A program made the translations under genes and the position numbers. This document shows positions 17,247 to 25,672 of a DNA stretch of 64,000 bases, one piece after another. How positions within the stretch are numbered: position 1 is the first letter of the stretch; each line of letters begins with the position of its first letter. The notes beneath the pieces were generated by a model. That model saw nothing but the letters and a program-made list of their open reading frames with translations, had not been told where the DNA came from and made no database searches. This DNA is from Crocinitomicaceae bacterium (GTDB lineage: Bacteria; Bacteroidota; Bacteroidia; Flavobacteriales_D; Crocinitomicaceae), in the NCBI GenBank assembly GCA_024643365.1, contig JAHENC010000006.1:122260-186259 (forward strand), given 5' to 3'.

Positions 17247-19204
17247 TCTGCCAAGCTTATAAACGCACGTGTCTCCGGAAAGAAATACGTTAGGCGACCA
17301 TCTAGCGTCAAGACAAAAGATTCTGCATCAAATCGTTGAATACGCTCGTATTGAATGGGAAGTATTTCCCTTCCATCTTTTAAAAATAATCCAAATTTAT
17401 CTTGTATCGACACCAAATAGTACGCGTCTTCAAAACGTTCAATCGTTGAAAAAGAAACAGGTAAAATCATTTTACCCATTGAGTTTAGCAATCCAAATTG
17501 CTCTTCACGTTCGATTAAATACCCTAAATCCGGCATATAACGAATGAAATCATATTCGAAAGGTAATATTACCTTTCCTTTCACATCCAAAAGGGCCCAA
17601 TTGCCTTTGTCCTTCACCGGCCAAAATCCTGTGAATGGACCGCTCGATTCGTATACATTTTTCTGAACAACCTTCCCGTTGATGTCAATTAATCCATATT
17701 TCTCTTTTTTGCGGTAAACAGCAAATCCATTGTAGAATTTAGAGACACTTAGAGCATCTGGAAACCATTCCAATGGATTCGTCAACATTAATTTACCCAT
17801 TGAATCAATGTAATTTAGTTGTCCACCAACTTTAACAACCGCCCTATTTGATGTTCGATCTAGATCACCAATGAATTCGTATTCTGGATGTTGTCTCGAC
17901 ATTGCCTGAAAATAACTAGGTTCAATGGCTACATCTTCCACATACGCTAGCTCCTGAAAATTCGCATCATACAATCGAATCTTTTCATTCTTTTCTGTAT
18001 CGTAGAAACTACCGGTAAAACTAATGTCATCAAAATCAAGAGGGAAAATTAACTTTCCGAGTCGATCAATGACGCCATATTTTTCTCCTTTACGAACAAT
18101 CGCCCTATTTTGCACAAACTCGAGTATTTCATCATATTGAAAATCAACAAGCATTTGATTTTTCTTGTCAATGATACCAAATTTATCATCTTTTGAAACC
18201 ACAGCTAATCCTTCTTGAAATGGACCAACCTCGTTATAGATAGCAGGAATCATTAATTTTCCTTGAGTATTCATAAAGCCGTATTTCCCACCGGAGATAA
18301 CTGGATATAACTTCATTTGAAACAAATCAATATCTACCGCTAACTCTTGCATAAAGGGATAATCGGGGAAATCCCGTTGAAAAGCCGCATACTTTTCTAC
18401 TGAATAATCCTTCAAGTAGATTTTGTAGACGTTTCTCCACGCTTCATTCACGAATGGACTAGACTGATAAGTTCGAACAAAGTAGACATATTCTTCCAAT
18501 GAATGATTGATCGTAGCAAGACGGTAAATTTCTTTCGCCGCCTCCATTAAATGAGTATTTAATGGACAATTTTCGTAAAATCGAACGAAGGAAGCTAATT
18601 GTCCATCATTGGTCATTTCAGAGTATTCCAAATCAAAATATAGATGTTTGGCTTCTTGTGCAAAAGAAGATTCTGGCAAGGAATCCATATACATTTTTAA
18701 TGCTACAGAAGTATTCTTCTCTTTTGCCAACTCAAATGCCAATTGATCACGCAGATAAATCGCAGTGTTTCTAGAAAGAAACTGAGCATGATGCTGAATA
18801 AACTGATTCCAAGCATACACGGTTGGATTCGCTTGAATTTGATCAAAAACCAACTGACTCACTAACTGCTGTTGCGCCTCAATCGCACTTTTATCAAACG
18901 AAAAATCGCTTTTCAACTTGACTTTGACTTTTTCAGATACAGAAGTCCATAAGGAATCCGCCCTTAGGACATAAATATAGGCACTATCAAGGTTTCGATA
19001 ATCCTGCGTGATAAATAATTTTGATAAACCAAAGCACGCAATGCTTCCGTTTTTTTTCAAACCAGAACGAAAATGTTCATTCGCTAATCCGAGGTTTTTT
19101 TCTTGTAAATCAGCAAAACCTTTTTCGATGGATTTCTGACCGAACGTGTTCATTGAAAAAAGTGAACATAAAAAGAAGCACAGAAAAACACCGTTTCTTT
19201 TCAT
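17243..19204 (-). CDS. Exported WG-repeat protein
   Basis: About 653 residues, starting at the ATG that gives a normal signal peptide (MKRNGVFLCFFLCSLFSMNTFGQ); an ATG 33 bp upstream would make it overlap nadE. The N-terminal half is helical with TPR-like character (LQEKNLGLANEHFRSGL, then several alpha hairpins to about residue 310). The C-terminal half contains at least seven WG repeats, each with a KYGFMNTQGKLMIPAIYNEV-like unit: KFGIIDKKNQ, KYGVIDRLGKLIFPLDFDDI, KYGLIDINGKV, NWALLDVKGKVILPFEYDFI, QFGLLNSMGKMILPVSF, KFGLFLKDGREILPIQYERI. WG repeats are thought to form beta-propeller-like binding surfaces. Function unknown. Translation is coupled to the TonB-like gene downstream. Confidence 0.85.
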   Translation of the reverse strand: MKRNGVFLCFFLCSLFSMNTFGQKSIEKGFADLQEKNLGLANEHFRSGLKKNGSIACFGLSKLFITQDYRNLDSAYIYVLRADSLWTSVSEKVKVKLKSDFSFDKSAIEAQQQLVSQLVFDQIQANPTVYAWNQFIQHHAQFLSRNTAIYLRDQLAFELAKEKNTSVALKMYMDSLPESSFAQEAKHLYFDLEYSEMTNDGQLASFVRFYENCPLNTHLMEAAKEIYRLATINHSLEEYVYFVRTYQSSPFVNEAWRNVYKIYLKDYSVEKYAAFQRDFPDYPFMQELAVDIDLFQMKLYPVISGGKYGFMNTQGKLMIPAIYNEVGPFQEGLAVVSKDDKFGIIDKKNQMLVDFQYDEILEFVQNRAIVRKGEKYGVIDRLGKLIFPLDFDDISFTGSFYDTEKNEKIRLYDANFQELAYVEDVAIEPSYFQAMSRQHPEYEFIGDLDRTSNRAVVKVGGQLNYIDSMGKLMLTNPLEWFPDALSVSKFYNGFAVYRKKEKYGLIDINGKVVQKNVYESSGPFTGFWPVKDKGNWALLDVKGKVILPFEYDFIRYMPDLGYLIEREEQFGLLNSMGKMILPVSFSTIERFEDAYYLVSIQDKFGLFLKDGREILPIQYERIQRFDAESFVLTLDGRLTYFFPETRAFISLAE

Positions 19205-19226
19205 GTCAAAGGGCATAAAATTCCTT

Positions 19227-20003
19227 TTATTCAGCATTTTTCAATTCTCTTGGAATGAGGCAAACGGGAATAGGTTCCATTTTGTGCTTATTTGCTGAAT
19301 GGAATCCTTGGTAAATACGCAGGACTACTTTTTCTCTAACAGTTAATTCAGACGAATCACCTTTATAATCCATCGCCCACTCCAATTCCGGATACGTAGC
19401 ACCGATTTGATCTTCATCACTTCGTCCATCTTCCCAAAGTCCATCTGTTGGCGCTGCCGTCAAAATGGAATGAACAACATGAATAGATTCCGCCAATTGA
19501 AACACTTCCGTTTTGGTTAAATCAGCGATTGGACTGACATCCACACCGCCATCACCATATTTTGTAAAGAATCCAACTCCAAAGTCTTCTACTCTATTTC
19601 CAGTTCCTGCGACCAAACAACGATTCGCCTGTCCAACCGCGTACAATGTCATCATACGCAAGCGCGAACGAGAATTCGCCATCGCTAATGCTTGAGATGA
19701 AATTTCAAAAGGCATCACGGATTCGAAAGAAGAAAAAATCTCTGTTAAAGGAATCTCAAAAGATTGAACATTTGAAAACCTATTTTTCAAATCTTGGATA
19801 TGCTCTTGAGCACGATTATATTCCGCACTGGTTTGACGAATCGGCATATTCAACAAAATCACTTTCGCACCGGTTAAGGCGCACAAAGTAGACGTTAAGG
19901 CCGAATCAACGCCACCAGAAACACCGATGATAAAACCATCAACGTTTGCTTTTTCTTGGTAGGACTTTAACCAAGCAACAATATGAGAGACGATTGGATT
20001 CAA
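19227..20003 (-). CDS. nadE: NH3-dependent NAD+ synthetase
   Basis: A 258-residue cytoplasmic enzyme making NAD+ from deamido-NAD+, ATP and ammonia. The ATP pyrophosphatase loop IIGVSGGVDSALTSTL is at residues 26-41, and the substrate loop GTGNRVEDFGVGFFTKYGDGGVDVSPIADLTKTEVF spans about 132-167 in normal form. The N-terminal glutaminase domain of the long form is absent, so ammonia or a separate glutaminase is needed. The start codon is TTG. It is followed by the WG-repeat and TonB-like genes. Its nearness to gldB is, as far as I recall, shared with other Flavobacteriia. Confidence 0.96.
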   Translation of the reverse strand: MNPIVSHIVAWLKSYQEKANVDGFIIGVSGGVDSALTSTLCALTGAKVILLNMPIRQTSAEYNRAQEHIQDLKNRFSNVQSFEIPLTEIFSSFESVMPFEISSQALAMANSRSRLRMMTLYAVGQANRCLVAGTGNRVEDFGVGFFTKYGDGGVDVSPIADLTKTEVFQLAESIHVVHSILTAAPTDGLWEDGRSDEDQIGATYPELEWAMDYKGDSSELTVREKVVLRIYQGFHSANKHKMEPIPVCLIPRELKNAE

Positions 20004-20831
20004 TTAAAAAAGGATTGAGACTTTCAAAACAACTTGGTTTTGAGTTGATTTATTGGAGAAATAAACTTTATTAAAATTGTTGTCTAAAATAAACAAGTTC
20101 TTTTTGTCATCCGAACGATCTAGAAACAAAGGAACGAATCCGTAATAGTAACCAAGTTCTGCTTTTAATACTGTCGTTCCTGCAAAGTTCCATTCCGCTC
20201 CTCCAGAGAATCCAATGTTGGAATTGAAAATAAATAATTCACCTTTGGATGTCATGTCAACATTTTCTTGATTTTGCCAAGATTGAAACGGATCATTCAA
20301 ATTATCCAACGAAAATCCAGTATCGTTGATCTTATTGGAAACGAGGAAGCGATTGCGTAATCCGAAATTGGCGAAATAACGAAAATCACCAATGAACTCT
20401 GTTCTGAAATTCAAATAAATAGGCAGACTGATGTAAACTGGATTATATGTTCGCTCACTTAATAAAAAGTATTTGTCGGTCGTTGCAACTGTTTCCTTCT
20501 GATTTTTAATCACTTTATCCGTGTAGCGATAAAAAACATTTGCGTTCTCTTTTTTATAATTCAAATTTTCGATATCAAACTCTAAACCAAAGGTATACGC
20601 AAGGTTTTTCGTTTCTTTAAATGCTTTCGTGAAATTTGTCCCTAAGGTGAACGTTGCACCTACACCATTCGCAGAAAGGTTATTTGTTCCCATTTTCAAC
20701 ATACTGATGCCAACTCCACCAACTAATCCCGCTTGTAAGGATTTATCTCCAACAGTTTGAGACTGCACTCCAACAGCGATGAAAGCTGAAAAAATAACGC
20801 TTGATACTCGTTTGATTGACATTGATCTCAT
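20004..20831 (-). CDS. Outer-membrane beta-barrel protein (PorT-like family)
   Basis: A 275-residue protein with a signal peptide (to about residue 25, AFIAVGVQSQ) and a run of amphipathic beta strands alternating with short turns and long loops, ending in the strand NQVVLKVSILF with a C-terminal aromatic, typical of an outer-membrane barrel. The glycine-rich first strand AGLVGGVGISML fits Pfam-type OMP_b-brl_2 proteins. Function is unknown; a structural or porin-like role is likely. It ends one base before nadE starts and its promoter region overlaps that of gldB on the other strand. Confidence 0.75.
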   Translation of the reverse strand: MRSMSIKRVSSVIFSAFIAVGVQSQTVGDKSLQAGLVGGVGISMLKMGTNNLSANGVGATFTLGTNFTKAFKETKNLAYTFGLEFDIENLNYKKENANVFYRYTDKVIKNQKETVATTDKYFLLSERTYNPVYISLPIYLNFRTEFIGDFRYFANFGLRNRFLVSNKINDTGFSLDNLNDPFQSWQNQENVDMTSKGELFIFNSNIGFSGGAEWNFAGTTVLKAELGYYYGFVPLFLDRSDDKKNLFILDNNFNKVYFSNKSTQNQVVLKVSILF

Positions 20832-20850
20832 GTGATTCTGTTTTAAGTGT

Positions 20851-20868
20851 TAATTTTGAACAAAAATA
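20851..20868. promoter_or_regulatory. Overlapping divergent -7 boxes (gldB and barrel gene)
   Basis: TAATTTTG at 20851-20858 faces gldB (GTG at 20878), and CAAAAATA at 20861-20868 is TATTTTTG facing the barrel gene (ATG at 20831). The two boxes are only 2 bp apart, so RNA polymerase can serve one side at a time. Confidence 0.5.
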
Positions 20869-20877
20869 AGAATTATC

Positions 20878-21891
20878 GTGAAACCCTTTCGCTTCGTAAC
20901 ACTGCTTTTTGGATTAGTAATTTTCATCTTTGCTTCCTGTTCATCGAACACCTACGAAGTAAACGTGGATGAAGTTCCATTAAATATCGATTTTGTGAAT
21001 TTAGATTCGTTGGCATTTCATGCGAATTGGTCCCAACGGGATGCTCTTTTGATGAATCTAAAGAAAAAGGACGAAGAATTATTCAACTTCGCTTTTTCTT
21101 TTGCTTTGGAGATTCCCTTGACTTCTGACACTGCTTTTCGCAATGGCATTAACCGATTTTATGGAAATCCATACATTTTTGCTCTGGAGAAAAAATTAGC
21201 CACTAAAGCTAAATGGCGCAAAGAATCGAGCAATCTCTTGTTAAACGGATTTAAAAGACTCGCATTTTTTATGCCGAATTGGAAAAAGCCAAATTCCATT
21301 TACTTCATTAATAGTCGATTTGCTGCGAGTGCGTATTGCACCGACAAATCCATCGCCATTGGACAAGAGCGATATTTAGGTCCAAGTGACAAGTTGATCC
21401 AAGAACTTCCTTCGAATCAATTTTATGGTTGGATCAAGGAGGCCATGCAAGCAAATTATGTAGGATCTGACGCCCTTCTCGTATGGATTAGCTCACATGG
21501 AATAGAGGAAACCTCTGAAAATTATGCAAGCGAAATGATCCGATGGGGGAAAATGTTATTTCTGACGCACATTTGTTTACCGGAACTACCAGAATCAGAT
21601 ATACTGCGCTACTCTAAAAAGGATTACAATTGGGCGATTGCTAGCGAGAAATCGTTTTGGGAATACCTCGTCGATGAGGAATTATTATTCAAAACGGATG
21701 AAGAAACCCGTATGAATTTCTTACATGAAGGTCCATTTACAACCGGATTACCGCAGGAAAGTCCAGACCGAATGGGACGATTCATGGGATACATGATTGT
21801 GAAACAATACATGGAAAATAATGACGTGAGCCCAAAGGAATTAATGCTTATTCCATACAATAAAATTCTCCAAAAATATCAAGTTAACTAA
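20878..21891 (+). CDS. gldB: Gliding motility lipoprotein GldB
   Basis: A 337-residue lipoprotein needed for gliding in Flavobacterium johnsoniae and for T9SS-dependent surface motility. The signal peptide ends at FASC with acyl Cys21, then the GldB body with the predicted helical and mixed fold of the family: VPLNIDFVNLD, RFYGNPYIFALEKK, NSRFAASAYCTDKSIAIGQERYLG and ESPDRMGRFMGYMIVKQYME. The last blocks resemble the DUF2268-like metallopeptidase fold, but no HExxH is present. Start codon GTG. It is followed at 2 nt by gldC, the conserved order. Its essential role is known in the family; here it is inferred from sequence and synteny. Confidence 0.93.
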   Translation: MKPFRFVTLLFGLVIFIFASCSSNTYEVNVDEVPLNIDFVNLDSLAFHANWSQRDALLMNLKKKDEELFNFAFSFALEIPLTSDTAFRNGINRFYGNPYIFALEKKLATKAKWRKESSNLLLNGFKRLAFFMPNWKKPNSIYFINSRFAASAYCTDKSIAIGQERYLGPSDKLIQELPSNQFYGWIKEAMQANYVGSDALLVWISSHGIEETSENYASEMIRWGKMLFLTHICLPELPESDILRYSKKDYNWAIASEKSFWEYLVDEELLFKTDEETRMNFLHEGPFTTGLPQESPDRMGRFMGYMIVKQYMENNDVSPKELMLIPYNKILQKYQVN

Positions 21892-21893
21892 TT

Positions 21894-22241
21894 ATGAGTG
21901 ATCAAATTACAAAGAAATCCGACATCGTTATCACGGTTGGATTAGATGCAAACCAAATCCCATCAGCAATTAAATGGAGCGCTGTAGATACAAACGTTTC
22001 CGATGCTGCCGCATCTGCTTTTTTACTATCCATTTGGGATCCAAAGGAAAAAAACACGATGAAAATCGACTTATGGACAAAGGATATGAGCATCGAAGAG
22101 ATGAAACAATTCTTTCATCAGACATTACTAACAATGGCAGATACCTTTGAAAAAGCAACAGGTGAACATTTAATTAGTGAAGACCTAAGAGATTACTGTT
22201 ATCATTTCGCAACAAAAATGGAAATCCTACCTGAGGAATGA
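21894..22241 (+). CDS. gldC: Gliding motility protein GldC
   Basis: A 115-residue soluble protein, the constant partner of gldB. Family blocks: KKSDIVITVGLDANQIPSAIKW and MKIDLWTKDMSIEEMKQFFHQTLLTMADTFEKATG in order; the C-terminus carries the helical segment with YCYHFATKMEIL. In Flavobacterium loss of gldC slows but does not abolish gliding. It starts 2 nt after gldB and its stop codon overlaps the start of the next gene by 4 bp, so the four downstream genes form one coupled operon. Confidence 0.93.
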   Translation: MSDQITKKSDIVITVGLDANQIPSAIKWSAVDTNVSDAAASAFLLSIWDPKEKNTMKIDLWTKDMSIEEMKQFFHQTLLTMADTFEKATGEHLISEDLRDYCYHFATKMEILPEE

Positions 22242-23029
22242 AGTTTACGTTAGAGAAAATGCACACGAAACACGAGGAAATCATTCAATACTTCCTCCCT
22301 ACTCATCCGGAACTCGTGTGTTTAAATGATTTCATTGGCAAAGAAATTGAGTTACAATGGACAGGCACCATTACGTGTCGCACCTGTTCCAAAAAGACCA
22401 AAAAATCCTTCGGTGAAGGATTTTGTTTTTCCTGTTTCAGTAATTCAGCAGAGGCAAGTCCGTGTATTTTACACCCAGAATTGTGCGAAGCACACTTAGG
22501 CAAGGGACGCGATATCGATTATGAAATAAAACATCACTTACAACCGCATTACGTTTACCTCGCTGCAACAGACATCGTTAAAGTTGGTGTGACACGTGCG
22601 ACTCAGATTCCAACACGTTGGATCGACCAGGGTGCAAACAAAGCCATTTTGCTAGCGGAAGTTCCTAATCGTTATTTGGCTGGCGTGATCGAAGTTGCGT
22701 TGAAAGATTTTTATGCAGATAAAACGAATTGGCAGAACATGCTACGCAACATCCAAGATGACTCAATCGATTTAATTGAAGAAAAATGGCAAGTTTGCGA
22801 TGAATTACCAGCAGATTTAGCGCAATATTGGTTGGAAAACGATGAAATTCTTACTTTTAACTATCCCGTTGATGCTTACCCAAACAAAGTGCAATCGATG
22901 ACTTTCGACAAAGAAGCAAGTATTACCGGTAAATTAAGTGGCATACGTGGACAATACCTGTATTTGGATGAGCAAAAAGTCATCAACTTGCGAAGACATA
23001 CAGGATACGAAATAGAATTTAAGGCATAA
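22238..23029 (+). CDS. DUF2797 family protein with Cys-rich N-terminal region
   Basis: A 263-residue cytoplasmic protein of the DUF2797 family. Residues about 45-80 hold two CxxC pairs (CRTCSKK, CFSC) and further Cys (CILHPELC), likely a zinc knuckle; the middle block YVYLAATDIVKVGVTRATQIPTRWIDQGA resembles a GIY-YIG-like fold, with Tyr and Gly of the nuclease core in place, but I cannot confirm catalytic residues. The family is often beside gldC. Its start overlaps gldC by 4 bp and its stop overlaps the gtrA-like gene by 1 bp. Role unknown, possibly nucleic-acid related; involvement in gliding is not shown. Confidence 0.85.
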   Translation: MKFTLEKMHTKHEEIIQYFLPTHPELVCLNDFIGKEIELQWTGTITCRTCSKKTKKSFGEGFCFSCFSNSAEASPCILHPELCEAHLGKGRDIDYEIKHHLQPHYVYLAATDIVKVGVTRATQIPTRWIDQGANKAILLAEVPNRYLAGVIEVALKDFYADKTNWQNMLRNIQDDSIDLIEEKWQVCDELPADLAQYWLENDEILTFNYPVDAYPNKVQSMTFDKEASITGKLSGIRGQYLYLDEQKVINLRRHTGYEIEFKA

Positions 23030-23514
23030 TGGTTAAACTCATTCATCAGATTTTGGATTTTTTTTATCCACTTGTCAGACGTATTTTTGACAAGACAACG
23101 TATTACTATGCTGCCTGCGGAAGTGGAAATTTAGTTTTGAGTTGGATCTTCTTTTTTGTTTTTTACAACCTGATTTTTCAAAAGCAAGATTTCACCTTGC
23201 AACAATTACCTCTAGGACTAAGTGCTCAAACCATTTCGGCGTTAACTTTAAGCTCCATCATATGCGCTTGCATTTCATTCTTAATTGGATTCCTATTAAT
23301 GCGATATGTTGTTTTTACCGCAAGCCAATTGCGCGGAAGAGCTCAGTTTTTACGTTACGGAATCAGTGCTGTGATAACATCTACCACCAATTGGGGATTA
23401 CTAAAAATTCTCGTGCTAGGAATGGGGATTTATCCCTCCATTGCAAATGTGCTCGCTTCTTGCGTAGTGGTAACAATCAGTTATTTATTGCAACGAAAAT
23501 TTAGTTTTAAATAG
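23029..23514 (+). CDS. GtrA family membrane protein
   Basis: A 161-residue integral membrane protein with four predicted helices (about residues 36-54, 70-92, 105-124, 135-155) and the GtrA pattern: ...FVFYNLIF..., LMRYVVFTA, FLRYGISAVITSTTNWGLL, ...VVVTISYLLQRKFSFK. GtrA proteins are thought to help move lipid-linked sugars across the inner membrane. It starts at the last base of the preceding stop codon, so it belongs to the gld operon. A glycan role in adhesin or cell-surface modification is plausible but unproven. Confidence 0.88.
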   Translation: MVKLIHQILDFFYPLVRRIFDKTTYYYAACGSGNLVLSWIFFFVFYNLIFQKQDFTLQQLPLGLSAQTISALTLSSIICACISFLIGFLLMRYVVFTASQLRGRAQFLRYGISAVITSTTNWGLLKILVLGMGIYPSIANVLASCVVVTISYLLQRKFSFK

Positions 23515-23584
23515 TCTTTTGCTTTCAATAGATAAGTTTCCCTTTATAGACTTTACTTCCCTAAGAACTGCGTTAAACTTCCTT

Positions 23585-24394
23585 TTAATTCTTTACGGAC
23601 AACTTCTTCAAGGTCAACTCAAATGAATTCCTTGGTAATCGATTCAAAATTGGACTTTCACTTGTGATACTCGTGGGAATATACACTGCACACAGACTGT
23701 TTTCCACTAAGTAAACGTTTTTCTGCATGTCAGCTGGCAAGGCTTGAAAAATTCCCAATAACACTTCATAACGCGGGTATTCAGTGTCCTTTTTTGCATC
23801 ATGCCAGACGATAATGGACTGGTCGTTTTTCAAATAAGACAACATTTTTTTTGTATCGTGACGCACTGCCTCCGTAGAATGATCCCCATCGATAAAAATC
23901 AAATCAAACTTCTTATTTAATTGATCAAAATCAAATGTTTGCGAATCGCCAAATACATGTTGAATGTTTGGAACGTCTTTGGAAAAGAAACGGTGCGATT
24001 CTACGTAGTTTTTCTCCAAACCGATGGATAACAATTGCTCATCTCCAAGATTAAAAGAATAAACAGATTCAACGTAAGGTGCAACATTTGCCGCACTCTC
24101 CCCTCTCCACGTTCCTATTTCCAAGTAATCTTTCACCTGATATTTTCGACACAACAACTGAAGCAAGGCGAAATCTGTTGCTAAGGAAGAACCTGAAAGA
24201 AAGGCATAAGGAGCAATACGAACCTCATCGGATTCCATTAAATCAACCAAACGAATTTGTTGAAATGCTGTATTGGGAAATGCACGTTGAAAGTCAGACT
24301 TAAACACGATTTCGTCCTTTACAATATTATTCAATAAATAAGGTTTTTGAATAATCAGAGAAAGTGCTTTGACCAATTTAGTTAACTTATTCAT
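23585..24394 (-). CDS. Class I SAM-dependent methyltransferase
   Basis: A 269-residue cytoplasmic enzyme with a Rossmann methyltransferase core: motif I YLEIGTWRGESAANVA (SAM-binding), the acidic GDS of HVFGDSQTFDF and FDLIFIDGDHSTEAV, typical of Methyltransf_24 family proteins that act on sugars or small molecules. An N-terminal helical region of about 75 residues precedes the core. It is the last gene of a glycan operon, 3 nt after the flippase, so it may methylate the glycan or its precursor. Substrate not determinable. Confidence 0.88.
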   Translation of the reverse strand: MNKLTKLVKALSLIIQKPYLLNNIVKDEIVFKSDFQRAFPNTAFQQIRLVDLMESDEVRIAPYAFLSGSSLATDFALLQLLCRKYQVKDYLEIGTWRGESAANVAPYVESVYSFNLGDEQLLSIGLEKNYVESHRFFSKDVPNIQHVFGDSQTFDFDQLNKKFDLIFIDGDHSTEAVRHDTKKMLSYLKNDQSIIVWHDAKKDTEYPRYEVLLGIFQALPADMQKNVYLVENSLCAVYIPTSITSESPILNRLPRNSFELTLKKLSVKN

Positions 24395-24397
24395 GTG

Positions 24398-25672
24398 CTA
24401 GGTTCGCTTTGTTAAATGCTGTTTCAATTGTCCAAGGGTTAATTTTAATTCCCCGATTGATGGGAAGACCACAAAGTTAGCTCCTTCTTTTTTAAAATAA
24501 AGAATGACTACAATTGAGGTCACAAAATAGGACAGGCTCGCTGTAATGGCTGCTCCTTGAATTTTTAAAGTCGGAATGAAATAATATGCCGCCATACAAG
24601 TGACAATTAGTCCGATACCGGATGCAATCGCGTTCACGTAATATTTCCCGTGTCCAGAGAAGTAATGACCGATAATCAGCGCATAATTAAATACCCAGAT
24701 TCCGGGAGCTAAGTAAAACATCAATTCATTTAATCCATTGAATTCTTTCCCAAACAACCAGGAATAGAACTCCGAGGGAATAAACAACAATGCCGATAAG
24801 GCAACGAAAGCGGTCAATAGTCCGTATTTCGTTAATTGCTCGGTTATATTCTTGGTGTAATTGACATCCGTAGAATTAGAGATTTTTGCATATTGCCACA
24901 AGGAGATACTCGTGGAAATCATCCAAATGGATTCGATGACGGAAACCGCGTTTGAGTAAATCCCTACCTCCGCTTCGCCACAATATCTTTCCAGGAAAAA
25001 ATAACTAATTCGAAAACTCAATAACTGAAAAATATGAGCCAATTGATTTTGAAATCCATAGAAGAGCAATGATTTAAATGTGATCCATGTATTGGACAAT
25101 TGAAAGTCAGAATCCTTTCTCACGTGTTTAGCGATGAGTAAAATACTCATTAGGAAGGTAAATCCGTAAGACAAGTATAATGCATAAACATATGCTTCTG
25201 CCGTTCGATTCCAGTTGAGGGCAAATTGCAAAAACAAGGCAGATAACGTCAGCAAGGGAACCAAGAAACTCAATAAATTAAATGATTTTAAATTTTCTTT
25301 GCCGAGTAAAATGGAACTATGTATGGACACGATCGAGGAAATAGCGCTCAAAATGAGCACCGAGACAATAAATTTCGCAGGGACTAATTCCATGTGTGAC
25401 AAAATGAAATAGCACACAACACTAACGAGAAACGTCCAAAGGTAAGCAGCGAAAAACAACTCACGAATGCGTAATTTATTGGTTAAATAAACAATCGAAG
25501 CTCCACCAACCATGTTGTCAAAAATCGTTACGATTGCAATCATGGTCAACACCAAACTTTGCTCTCCCTTTCCTGTGGCACCGATGTATTGTGAAACTAC
25601 AACAGCAATCATCAAATTCATGATGGCCGAAAGTAAGCGAACGCCAAAATTACCTAGGATTTTACGAACCAT
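24398..25672 (-). CDS. Lipid-linked oligosaccharide flippase (Wzx/MurJ-like)
   Basis: A 424-residue membrane protein with about twelve hydrophobic segments and the start VRKILGNFGVRLLSAIMNLMIAVVVSQYIGATGKGEQSLVL, characteristic of polysaccharide export flippases of the MOP superfamily. It should turn undecaprenyl-linked glycans to the periplasmic face. Its 5' end overlaps the glycosyltransferase gene by 11 bp. The set glycosyltransferase-flippase-methyltransferase suggests one surface-glycan pathway; no polymerase or ligase is in this window. Confidence 0.9.
   Translation of the reverse strand: MVRKILGNFGVRLLSAIMNLMIAVVVSQYIGATGKGEQSLVLTMIAIVTIFDNMVGGASIVYLTNKLRIRELFFAAYLWTFLVSVVCYFILSHMELVPAKFIVSVLILSAISSIVSIHSSILLGKENLKSFNLLSFLVPLLTLSALFLQFALNWNRTAEAYVYALYLSYGFTFLMSILLIAKHVRKDSDFQLSNTWITFKSLLFYGFQNQLAHIFQLLSFRISYFFLERYCGEAEVGIYSNAVSVIESIWMISTSISLWQYAKISNSTDVNYTKNITEQLTKYGLLTAFVALSALLFIPSEFYSWLFGKEFNGLNELMFYLAPGIWVFNYALIIGHYFSGHGKYYVNAIASGIGLIVTCMAAYYFIPTLKIQGAAITASLSYFVTSIVVILYFKKEGANFVVFPSIGELKLTLGQLKQHLTKRT

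Noticed and set aside
23142..23504. 120-codon + frame inside the gtrA-like gene
   Set aside because: Alternative frame of a membrane protein gene; the gtrA frame has the four helices and family motif.
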